This document shows positions 23,234 to 34,134 of a stretch of DNA of 64,000 nt, piece after piece. The notes beneath the pieces are model-generated. The model was not told where the DNA came from, did not search any database, and worked only from the letters and a program-made list of their open reading frames with translations. The stretch's first letter is position 1. Each line of letters starts with the position of its first letter. Origin of the DNA: Lactarius indigo (lineage: Eukaryota > Basidiomycota > Agaricomycetes > Russulales > Russulaceae); NCBI GenBank assembly GCA_025766275.1, contig JAFKAC010000011.1, forward strand, positions 1,054,001-1,118,000, read 5' to 3'. The position numbers and the translations under genes are program-made.

Positions 23234-24464
23234 CCATTTTACATTTACGGTTACAGACTCCTCTACGGTTCCCCTTCTCTGCTCCCCTTTACCATATGCA
23301 GGGGCTGCTGCAATTCGGCACGCTCGACCAGGCCGACCTGAACCGGAGCAGCGCGATTCGAGGAAGATCCGAGTCCGCACTGGACACCAAGTACATCCAT
23401 GATCCGCCGCGCACGCTCGTGGCGGTTTAGGAGTTTTCGGACCTGTTTTCGGTTGAGTCTTTACTATTCCCCCCTCTTGCTTCGATTATAAATGTAGTGA
23501 GCTTGTATTAAACAAAGTCTCAGTTAACGTTGTACTAGTATTGAATAAGAAATAACGATCCAGTTCTCTTCCCATTCTCGTGTGCCCCTCGGTCCACAAA
23601 GCAAAGCTCTTAAGTTGCTTCGTGTCTCACTCGCATCCTACCTCTACCATTTTCCGACTTCGCGCATTCCCTACCAACCGTACAGGCCTCGGACCAGTCA
23701 CTTTACCAGCTACTGGTACTTGTACCGTGTTAGGAGGTTACACACAACGTGTAAGCAAGTGTAAGCGTCGGGCAGTCGGTCCGGCTGGACCAGCTACACA
23801 ACATTATCTCTGGTTCTAAGTTTTACTCAGAAAATTTCTTTCGTACTTATATTCCTAGAGTACCTCAACCGTTTCTCCCAAAACGCTGAGTCGGGCTTTC
23901 TCGCGCTCCTACACGCCGTTCAACAGGGGTATGATCTTGTGGAAATTATCTGGGATGAAAGTGCAATAATATCGGTAAAATAAGACATAGGATAACGAAA
24001 TTGGAGTTATAATTATAGTTTTGTATAGGGCGTCTTATACGTGCCACCATCCGTCCTCCGAAGCTCTCGACTGGTTCAAGGAACCAGAACACTTTTATTT
24101 CACCCACCCGCCACACCCAGTAATTGCCAAGGGATCGGTGACGAGGCCTATGAGGCTCTGCGTTTTCCGGCCTTTCCTCAGCTCTTGCATCAGCTCGCTC
24201 AGCCTCGCTCCGTGCCCAGCCGCCTGTCGCGACCTCACCTCAGAAACGCAAACCCCTCATCCTCGATCTCGAACCACTTCGTGTTTCAGCCCGGTCTCTA
24301 TGCAGTCCACCAACTAGTTATTTTCTCGCCACTGCTAACTACTATACACAAGAGCTAGTACACTTCCCTACACCACGCGCCGGTCCCCTTCTATTCTGGC
24401 GCCATACCGAACCTAAAATGGAAAGTAACACGGCCTACCGACACGATGTCCTTTGATGCCCCAT

Positions 24465-24497
24465 CATCGCCATCGCCATCGCCATCGCCATCGCCAC
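24465..24497. repeat. (CATCGC)n microsatellite
   Basis: About five perfect tandem copies of the hexamer CATCGC. Confidence 0.9.
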
Positions 24498-24917
24498 GTC
24501 ATCTGTAAGTCTGTAGTTTTTTAAACCCGCCTGTCGTAGCTACCATTTTTCAACTAGCATGTGCCGTCTGGCCATTACCTCCTCCCTGACCCTCACGCCT
24601 CACGGCCGCCTCCCCGTTGCGTTCCTTTCACACTCCTCCCAGGTACACGCAAGCTGTCCCACTACCCACCGTACCACCCCACGAAAATGTCTTTTTCGGT
24701 TCATCTCTACTGTCTATACTGCCGCTCGCACATCCGCAAGCCATCCCATTGCACCCGCCAACACTTCACCACTCACCACTCACCACTCCCGCTTTTCCAA
24801 GCTCACCCTCGCGCTACGCACTCACAGAACATTCAAATAAGTATTTTTTTTCCACTTTTTTTTGATATGTTATATCGAGAGCAGGACAATGGTGGCCACA
24901 ACACTACCGCTGCTGTC

Positions 24918-24944
24918 TGTTTTGTTTTGTTTTGTTTTGTTTTG
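24918..24944. repeat. (TTTTG)n microsatellite
   Basis: Five tandem copies of the pentamer TTTTG, in an otherwise non-coding stretch. Confidence 0.9.
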
Positions 24945-25419
24945 ATCCAAACACTGCCGCCGTCCCCTCTGCGTGCATGTAAGCCGCCCCAGTTCGCCAG
25001 CCGCCACACCACTCGCGGCATGCCACCGCATCGACCCTGTTACCTACGCACGGTGCACTAACCCATCGTGCCTAACTACCGCCACCCTAGTGCCGGACCA
25101 ACCAACACCACCATTGTTGTTACCGCCCCAGTCATTGCCATGCCATCAAAATAACTGTAAGTCTGAACCCTTCTTCCCCATGCGGCACTGATTCGCAGCT
25201 GTTGCTCTTTTACAAACTAGCGCGCGCCTGCTACACGTGTTCACAAGACACCCATCGCCACGTCACTGCCACTACCTCTGCCACCGGAGGCCAATGCGAG
25301 CTCAGCGCGACCATAAAAATGACAGCGAAGTCGCCATGCTGCAAACGGCGACGATGTGTGACAACGTTAGCAACAGTGATAATGATAGTAACTGAGTGCG
25401 TCGACAACGACGACGGAAA

Positions 25420-25600
25420 TGAAGCGACTACGATGTCGGCAAGACTATGGCGACAACGACGACGACAAACGCGGGGGCGTCGGCGACAACGATAGCAACG
25501 ACCACGAAATCGACAATGGCGAAGGCGAAGGCAACGGCAATAAAGACAATGGCTGCGGCGGGAACAGCGAGTAGGGCAATGACAGGGATGGTGGCGGTGA
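25420..25600. repeat. Imperfect CGACAA/CGAAGG purine-rich repeat
   Basis: Trinucleotide-like low complexity (CGA, CAA, AAG, GCG units) leaves both strands open in several frames. These encode A/T/K- or V/I/A-rich strings and are not genes. Confidence 0.75.
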
Positions 25601-25741
25601 CGATAGCCTCCGTTCCTTTTGCCACTTCCAGAAGGACAAGGGGTCCAGAAGGTGAGTTGTATTTTATCTGGTGCTTTTGTACATATCAGGTCTACGTCTA
25701 CTCGCAATAAAATACATCACCGAATCAGCAAAATAAACCAT

Positions 25742-28620
25742 TTAACTATTTCCTCCATTTCCCGAGGGTGGAACACAAAACTGCTTAATTAAGTCGATGA
25801 TTTTCTCCAAGACCAAATCCTTTTGTGGCACAGAAGACCTGACTGTGAATGCTTCTGTAATAAAGCTCCCAATTTCGCGGTGAATCGCATCTCTGTGCCG
25901 AGACCTCGCATGCCTCTCGAAGACTTGTTGAGCGTGGTTTGGTGACATATCCCCAGCGGCTATCCTAAAGATGCCGTCCAGGATGACCGTGAGGTCTACA
26001 ATGTAGCCCATTATGCAACGGACATTCTCCTGGCTAGTAGATGGGAGATGTCGGCCTAGACAATGCAGACTGGAGCGCTCGCTTACCTGCCTCTATACAC
26101 CTCATGGACCCAATCTGCATAATCGTCCCCAGCTCTGGGGTCGGAACTACTTGGAAGTGTTGGCTGAGGGTCTACTCGATCTCACAATGATTGCGCTCAC
26201 CCTGGGGTTGTGTTTGTAGACCCAGCCAGGTTTTTGACGAGGTGAGACATCTTTGCTTTGAATCCATCGCTCGAGAGATACTAGTCTTCCTAATTAGCAG
26301 CTAGGACTACTGACGACCAAGAAAAACCAAACCCTTCTCTTGTCCTTCATGTTCCAGATCCTAACAATATCGAGGTGGATGATGTTCACGCAGTTCTTGA
26401 GTGTTTGATCGGCGAAGTCGAGACTAGACAATAGGCTACGCCAATATCCTGACAAGACCACAGGTATTTTAGAATCTACCGGAATCCATTAGGGTAGCAT
26501 GCTTACGACTTCGTCCAACTCTAGGAAAGGGATACGATTAAAAAGGTAAGAGGAGAGACACTACGTACTCGATGGAAGCTTGAATGATGATGTCATGGTT
26601 TACTCGTAACGCCGCTGACCACGCAAGAGGTACAGCACCAACTCGTTGCTTTGTCCCTTGTCCGCTAGACCGTCCAGAGGGTCCGCGTGAGCCTGTGATG
26701 AGTCTATCTGTCGTCACGACTAAGTTGTCGATAAGGTCAATGAATCTTGGATTCTCTGAGGATGATTGGTGACGTCAGTTGGTCCCTCTACAATGCGTAC
26801 TATGGGAGATGAAGGTACCCGAAACGATCTCTGCAGGCACATCCCTTGGGTCTTTATGAAATAGGCGGCGACATGAGTCTTCATATATTGTGTGTGCCCT
26901 GGTCCTCGCGCGTTCATGAGCTTCGTCGGGGCTGTCGAGACGAACTTGGGAGACGACCACGTCAAATTTGGTGAACACGACAACCACTGGCACTGTGACT
27001 CACGTCGGTGACGTCAACGAGGGAAATAGCATTGATTGTGCTCACCATTTCTCAAGCTCAGAATCTCTTCCACCTCATCTCCGAGCCTCCCGGCAATAGC
27101 ATCGGACGCTGGGACACATATCCTAAATTGGTTTTTATCAATAAACAGGACATTAAACGTCACAAATAGGCCTCTTTACCAGACGGCATGCAATCTTTCT
27201 GGGGGTGGGCGGCTTGGGTCAGTGCGGTGTGTGACAAAGTCCCGGATCGTCTGCAAGTCTTGCGGGTTACTAGCCTGAGAATCCAAACCATATTCATGGA
27301 CAATGAGGTAACGGTTATCTCCTGGACGGAACTCGACATTGATATCGGCTTTCCCAGGAGCTCTCTCTGGTGGCGCCTTATATCCATTGCACAGTCATGT
27401 AGGTGACATTGAAAAATACCAGTATGGAAACGCACTGTGGCATCCACTTTGAATATGGCTTTGATGAGTGACGACTTTCCGGAGCTGCTCTGTTATGGAA
27501 TGTGGAATCAAGATCAATTTTGACAAACAGTTGCCTGTGCGCAGTATGTGCGCACCTTCCCTATAACGAGAATTCGGAATCTACGGAGAACATATGAGTT
27601 GTGAGGTACGAAATAGTGTCGAAGAACACACTTGAAGTCATTGGGAAGTACTTGCCGCACTGTCGAGTTAAGCGGCCTACGGGTGGGATAAGTTGTAGTC
27701 GGTTGTCCGGGAGACGCCCTTGGGTGCTCTTATTAATGTCAGTGGAGGTACGTGGACCAACAATGGTTGTGCTCACCTGCGCTCGTTCGTCTACTCCTAC
27801 TAGACGAAGCAACAGGTGGCCTCCCCGTGGACCTCTGGGATGGTGGTAAAGGTAGTAAGTCATCGTCCTTCACGGGTCGCACTTTCTGTGGAGCAGACTT
27901 GACCCTGGAACGTTCACGGGGGCTCCTACTGGATGTGGAAACAGATGGCTTCGCCGTGGATCTCTGGGACGGTGGTAAAGGTAGTAAGTCATCATCCTTC
28001 ATAAGTCGCACTTTCTGTGGAGCAGACTTGACTCTGGGACGTTCACGGGGGCTCCTACTAGGTGGGGAATCAGATGACCTCGTCCTTGACCTCTGGAACG
28101 GCGGTAAAGGGGGGAATTCATCATCTTTCATGAGCGGCACTTTCTGCGGAGCAGACTTGACCCTGGGACGTTCACGGAGGCTCCTACTAGAAGGGGCAAC
28201 AGATGACTTCGCCCTGGATCTCTGGGGTGGTTGTGAGGGCGGGAAGTCATCATCCTTCACGGATTGCACTTTCTGTGGAGCAGACTTGGACCTGGGTCGT
28301 TCATGCGAACGGGAGATCCAACTAGACTGGGAAACATGTGACCCCGCCCTTGGCCTGGACCTCCAGGCTGGTAACAGGGGCAAGTTTCCACCGTTCCTCA
28401 TCGACCGAGCAGAGTTCGCCCTGCTGCGGGTGGGTAGATCACCCAAAGGTACCTGCCAAACTTCCGATAACTGGCCCCTCGGGTGTTGGGGAGAGAACCC
28501 AGGCGCTCCCATGTCTTGTGGCATGAGGATTGAGGATTGCGCTGTGACTTGTCTGGTAGCCACAGAAGGCGTGTGGTCCGCGGTGGTGGTTCTGCAAAAA
28601 ATACTTGAACAAATACCCAT
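25742..28620 (-). CDS. P-loop GTPase 1 with acylation-type N-terminus and 43-residue repeats
   Basis: The preferred start is the second ATG (28620), giving MGICSSIFCRTT, which fits N-myristoylation (MGxxxS) plus palmitoylatable Cys. The long first exon carries a disordered Ser/Arg/Pro-rich region with four 43-residue tandem repeats. Then come FRILVIGK (about 27560), an intron, and SSSGKSSLIKAIFKVD (about 27430-27480), so the spliced P-loop is GKSSSGKSS. ADINVEFRPGDNRYLIVHEY follows, then ICVPASDAIAGRLGDEVEEI and the G4-like motif VVVFTKFD (about 26970). RYWRSLLSSLDFADQTLKNC comes next, and a C-terminal helical exon with IVDLTVILDGIF and EKIIDLIKQFCVPPSG ends at 25742. It is an agaric-specific GTPase family with AIG1/septin-like logic and unknown function. 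The frame is intact across the inferred exons. Confidence 0.75.
27780..28305 (-). repeat. Four 129-bp coding tandem repeats in GTPase 1
   Basis: Each unit encodes 43 residues of the pattern R-P/S-R-V/S-K-SAPQKV..KDD(D/E)..P..PPQRS...S...SR(S)..RE. Units differ by substitutions but not in length, so they arose by unequal exchange and keep the frame. Confidence 0.85.
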
Positions 28621-30338
28621 CGGAAGACGCAAGGACTTAGTGGAAGCTCAAGGTAGTTTCTAAGACGCACATCGCATGGGGTCTCGTATCTATAGGGGAC
28701 TAGATACGAACGGACACGAGGGCTCCTGCAAGGCGACCGAGATAGAAGTTCGTGATGATACGTGCCAGTGATGGGCGAGGCAAGAGATATAAAGTGATCG
28801 CCGATCATCGATCACCGCCTATATGGGATTCTAATAAAAATAATAAAAATAAATAAAAATACTGTCTCGGTTTCGAATCTTCTCGCAAATGCTACAGCTT
28901 GTGCTACAGACTGCAGTAGCCAGTTAGGACCTATACAGCAGACTTATTGGGCCTCTCGATTGGCTTTGGACCGGTAATCGCTTATTGCGACACGTGGACA
29001 CTTGCTCTTTGCCACTTGCTTTGCCATGAGGCAAAAAGGGAATTGTGGAGCAAGCTCAGGCTATGGAGTGCCCACCTCGGGCTAGGTTCATACTCGAGCC
29101 TTGACTCGAGCCATCAGATTTGCTATCCGCATAGCTATATTCACAGCCTAGCTTCGTGAACACGTTGACAGCTTGAAAGCACGCGCGCGTGCGCTGGCTA
29201 TTAAGACCTTACTCAAGGCGCATCTGTCCGCAAAATCTCTGCGTTAGTACTGACGGAAATGAGGCCGAAATTGATTCAAAAAGAGGCCGGAACCTTTAAT
29301 CATCCGCGCTAAATATTGAATGGCCGCAGAGTAGGTAACTCTCCATGAAGCTACATGGTTAATGCATGGCATCACGCATGCTTGATAGAATTTGCCGCCG
29401 CCATGAGGTCGATGCGATGACGGTCAGACGGGTCAGGTCTGTCAAGCTTTGCATCAAGACCATCAGCAAATAAAGGAAATATATATATGTACTTAAAGAA
29501 TATTATATAATTTATATTGGCCACAAGTAGCTGGAATCATTAGGCTTACAGTACAGTAGCCAGTCAAATAGTTTGTCAACGTTGTCAACCTTTGACGGGT
29601 GTGCAGGAACTCCCACTGGCAACTCACCCCCTTTCGCGCCTTTTCCCCCCTTGGTGTCCCCCTCGCCCGATTTCACGCCTTCTCCACGAGAATGGACAGC
29701 CACATAGCAGAGGGCACGCCCCCACCCCGTTACCCCCACCCGTTAGGCACGAACGGGGACGCGAGTTCGGCAATCGAACGGATTCGAATCTGAAAGCAGC
29801 CGGTTTGTGCGCAGGGACGATGGGTGAATGAGAAGCGTGCAAATCGGAGGTGGTGCCCCCGTGTATGCTCCATTGAAGAGGCAAGAAACGGGAGAGGTGC
29901 GTGCGGACTACAGTAGGACAAAAAAAAGCTGTGAATAGTTTATGTAACTAATATGAATTAATAGACATATTTTTTCTCTCGACCAAAAAAAAAAGTTGAC
30001 AAGAAATGATTTGATTTGCGCGAATACTATTTAATTATTGGTCAATAAATGGACATCGATTTGCTGGAGTATTGGTGATTAATTGACAAAAAGTAAGGAC
30101 AAAGTATTAGACCAAGTAGAGTATATAAAATAGATAGACGGGTTGAACGTTGAAGTACGGTAGAATGCCGAAAGCCGAACGAAGTGAGCGAGCTGTGCCG
30201 TAGGCATGGTTCGTTTAACTAGTGGACGTCATGAGGCTACGTGGTGTCCTCGTGTCACTCGGCGCATGTCCTGTGTCGTGCTTTTGCCATATTATCTCTA
30301 TCTCGTCCTGAGCACTGACTGAGCTCTGTATGCCTCCC
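28621..30338. other. Divergent intergenic region between the two GTPase genes
   Basis: About 1.7 kb containing both GTPase promoters. Notable are A-rich runs just upstream of GTPase 1 (28835-28860), very AT-rich DNA at 29470-29520 and 29920-30130, and a GC-rich patch at 29620-29780. No supported gene. Confidence 0.55.
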
Positions 30339-32828
30339 ATGGGAAATTGCTGTTCCAATTCTACTGAGCCTTCTTCGCCTCCTCCATCGGGCCCCCTTCC
30401 CCAGCAACCTCAGCCCGAGGGACAAGCGCCCAAACTCAGACGGGATATGTCTTATCCTGTGTCACCTCAGAGTCGCGATGCGACGCTTGAGCACAATCCA
30501 GTCCAACCTGGTGAATCCATCCCTGTGTCTACGCCGTCCCAATCCGATGGAAAAACGTCACAGAAAGCACCACCCAGTTCTGGTAGATCAAGGGCTTCGT
30601 CTTCTCCTCACTATTCGACCAAGTCATATGATAGGGCGGGGCCTCCTCCTGTCCCCGGCAGAGAAATGTCCCAGAAGCCGCTACCTACACCCGGTAGATC
30701 GAGGTTTTTGTCCTCCCCGGACTATGCGTCAAAGCCAAAGTCTGCGTACCCATCATATGATAGCGTGAGGGCTGGGCCGTCTCCAGCCCCGGGGGCGGTG
30801 TCTTCATCCTCGCTCGGGCGTGTGCACAAACACCGAAACAGAATCGATTCCGCGCCAGATACCCGATCAACCCGGAGGGCTACCCTAAAATCAGCCCCTG
30901 CGAGAGGTAACTATACCGGATCACTCCCTTCGACAATGAGGGAGGTGCTTCCTGACGGATTCAGGTATGCGCCCCAATGCAGAAACATTCATGAATAACC
31001 ATCACAATTGTCTATAGGTTCAGAATCCTTGTCCTGGGGAAGGTGCGCGCTAACGGACGGCACGTCTCGAGGCTAAGTTGACATCTACTGTCGCAACAGA
31101 GTCAGTCCGGAAAGTCTTCACTCATCAACGCCGTATTCAATGTCGATATGGCTGTGCGTCCCTTCTTGCCTCATCCGGTTTCGGCTAATCGAGTACTTCT
31201 ATGAAAAAAGGCGGCACCGGGAAGTCAGCATGGAAATGCTGATATCAATGTCAGCTTTCGTCCAGGCGACAACAGTTATCTCGTAGTACATGAGTATTCT
31301 GGATTCAAGTCCGGAGATTCCCAGAGCCTGGAGACTATTTGGGACTTCATCTCGTACCACACTGATCCGAACAGTTCAGCTTCGGAGAGACTACATGCCA
31401 TCTGGTATATTGGGAACTATCGACATTTCTATGTGACTGATAAAAGCAACTTCTTAGGATATGTGTTCCCATTTCTGACGTGCTCGAGGGAGGGCTGGGG
31501 GAAGGTGTCAAAGCGGTTTTGGGCATGAAAAAAGGTGAGCGTGCTCAAGAGTCATAGTATCTGTAAATGGAACTGATACGTGACTTAGCACCTGTCCTAA
31601 TTGTGTTCACCAAATTTGACCTGTTGGTCACTCGAGCTCAATTTGATACTACACGTGGAGACATACAAACGCGCGAACACCGTGCTCGGGCACATGCGAT
31701 GTTCGAAAGCTTGTGTGACTCGCTGTTCCATAAGGATCCTAAGGATGTGCCCGCGGTGATATTTTCTGGTAATTGTTCTTCTATATGCGCCCCACGAAAG
31801 ACTATCTAATCCCCCCATCTTTTATCTTTATAGAGAAACGCGCATATAGAGATCTTATTGGCGAACTAACTTCGACGACTCACGCGATCATCAAGGCGGG
31901 CTCGCATAATTTCACTGGCGGTTCTACATCGTCCCAAGTACGACCGAGACCGCCGATAACCCCTGCGCTTCTTGCATGGTCCATAGCACAGAGGGTAAAC
32001 CATGATATCATCATCCAAGCTTCCATCGAGCACGTACTATCGTATTTATTCTCGAAAATAATCACCTGATCCCGTTCTCCAGGGTTGGGAGGAGTCGTGA
32101 GTAATATATGGAATAACCTCGAGTACATTCCGACGACTTATCTCGTGTACGTAGGATATTGGCGTGGCCTCGGATCCAGTCAAGACTTCACTGATCAGGC
32201 CCTGGAAAGCTGCGTGAATGCGATTCACGGAGATATTACCAACGTCTGGAACTTTGATGATAAGGAAGGAGTCAGTACTTTCTTCCTAAGCTCCGTATGA
32301 TTTGCTGAACGAAATCAGTATCTGTTGAGCAGAGACTTCACGGGCAGGATGTCCCATCTGGTTGGAGACCTAGCTGGGCCGCCTGCTAACTCGTGAGTGC
32401 AACCACACAGACTCGAGACCTCACGTTGAAGATAGATCCCCGAACAGTCCCGTCTTGGATTTGAATGGGGCGGCTATGGATATGGCCCAATGGACGAATG
32501 GTTCATACCAAAACAAGTGCGTTCAAATTTTTTTTTTATCAGCCTTGCCTCATCTTTGCACAGTAACAGAAACATCCGCTGTATCATGGCCTACATCGTA
32601 GACCTTACTGTCATTCTGCATGGGCTTTTTGTGTCCGCCCGTAGTGTGTCCGCAGCGAAAGTCCAGTCGGTCGTGAAGGACTACGCCGAGAGTCACTCCA
32701 GGAGCCAAATCCACGATGAGATCCGGAGCTTTGTCACAGAGATCCCTCTCACCTACCACGAGAAGGACACGATAATGGAGAAGATTATTGACTTGATCAA
32801 GCAAAATTGTGTACCAAACCCCTATTGA
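30339..32828 (+). CDS. P-loop GTPase 2 with acylation-type N-terminus
   Basis: The second ATG (30339) gives MGNCCSNSTEPSS, a strong myristoylation plus dual-Cys palmitoylation pattern. A disordered Pro/Ser-rich region follows, with two related units (SQKAPPSSGRSRASSSPHYS and SQKPLPTPGRSRFLSSPDYA). RFRILVLGK (31018-31040) and, after an intron, SQSGKSSLINAVFNVD form the P-loop GKSQSGKSS. Downstream are ADINVSFRPGDNSYLVVHEY, ICVPISDVLEGGLGEGVKAV, LIVFTKFDLLVTRAQFD (about 31600), a RAHAMFESLCDSLFHKDPKD exon, RYWRGLGSSQDFTDQALESC, MSHLVGDLAG, and a last exon with IVDLTVILHGLF and MEKIIDLIKQNC, ending at 32828. It is parallel to GTPase 1 in every block except the 43-residue repeats. Presumed membrane-tethered GTPase; partner unknown. 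Confidence 0.78.
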
Positions 32829-34134
32829 TGACGATGGTTACGCAACTCAAGTTCCATTCCATTCACCGATATTCTTCGACACGTGTGGTCCCAATGCCTC
32901 CTCTGCTCTGGCTTCATGAGCCTCCGTCCTTTCGGTTTCTATACATACATCTACCTCCATGCGATTAGTTCACTCTATATTATCTATATTACAAGATGTC
33001 CCACATAATAACCTTTACGCGCAAATGCTGATGAGGCCTAAATGTGCGACAAAGTGAAAGTCCGGTTATTGTAGTGAGGTACAGTATGAAGGTCTTTTTA
33101 CTGCAAGTTTTATAAAAGAAGACGGTTTCTCGTACGGTTGGTCATAATGGTAGATGGGTAGTAGCCTAGTAGGACAATTGTCTTTGGGAAGATAGTGGCT
33201 ATGTGTAATTGTGGTATAGCCAGAAACGCAGACAAGGATTACCTGAGTGATTCGCCAATCCGAGTCAATACAGGATTGGGGACAAGCTGAGACGTCGAAA
33301 ATGACTTGCTGTCCTTTATTCAGAGGGCAAGGCCCATAAACTGTTGAGATATAGCACAGCTATGAGTTTATAGGTGTCGACTTCGTTGACTACAGCCTTG
33401 CTTGTTTGAAAAGAGAACCACGACCAACTCGAAGTGGAATCAGTCCACAGACCACAGTACTGTTCCATAATTTGAGCCTACGTAAGCCGCTGTAATTTCG
33501 ATACGCCGACTCGGATGCAGTATGTGAAAGCACTGAAAGGAATCGATTCTCAGCTAAATCGAGCAGAGAACAAGACTTTGCTGTTGCGTTACGCGTGACC
33601 CCCGCGGACCCCATCCCATTGCGTCCCTCCGATCTAGGCAAGCGGCATTGCGATTGGACACGATGAGTCAGCGGCTCGTTATTCCGCCCACCATGGAGAA
33701 AGAGGCCCCATTAATCACGACTGGTGGGAACAGACTCGATGAGCCTGCACCTGACAAGCAACAACTTGAAGGTTTCGCTCTCTAAGCCCGCGTGAGGCTG
33801 TCGACGTCCTTCTCGTCTTGAGAATGGTCTAGAGACTACTGTGACTACCCACAGGACGTCGACCACTCCCAGCGACGATTATTCCATGACCAACCACTGA
33901 CACCTAGTAAGATACTCGTCTCAGATTATCATTAGACAAGAACCTCGAAAATTGGGGTGGGACCAGTTCCTAGGAGGGGTTGGTTCGCGTTCTACTACGC
34001 ATGCTCAAACTTCTTTCGTACAAGTATACTGGTGTTTTATAACGGTCACGATGAGCATGCCACATTCTCCGCCCAGAGTATAAAACTTGGGGTCGATGAA
34101 ATGACAGAAATGACCCAAAATAATGATTCAGGTA
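32829..34134. repeat. Intergenic region holding the shared module (copy B)
   Basis: 32829-33270 shows nothing recognisable. About 33480-34010 is a diverged copy of the module at 15340-15700 and 19990-20450, with shared blocks such as AAGCCGCTGTA, GTTTCG, GGCTGTCGACGTCCTT, AGGACGTCGAC and CAGATTATCA. It sits immediately downstream of P450 copy B, as the copy at 14.7-15.8 kb does for copy A. Confidence 0.65.

Larger units (their letters stand above)
23234..25741. other. 2.5-kb gene-poor, low-complexity stretch
   Basis: No gene is recognised between the 3' ends of the DUF6535 gene (+) and GTPase 1 (-). Open frames are Pro/Ser/Thr/His-rich on one strand and look like products of skewed composition. 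The region holds microsatellites listed separately and pyrimidine-rich DNA at 24550-25150. Confidence 0.55.

Noticed and set aside
25231..25707. Overlapping open frames on both strands
   Set aside because: Composition is trinucleotide-like low complexity, and the products are simple-sequence strings rich in A, T, V, R or H.
27752..28663. Long + strand open frame of about 300 codons
   Set aside because: It is antisense to the repeat-bearing first exon of GTPase 1. The repeats keep both strands open, and the minus-strand product continues into a recognisable GTPase.
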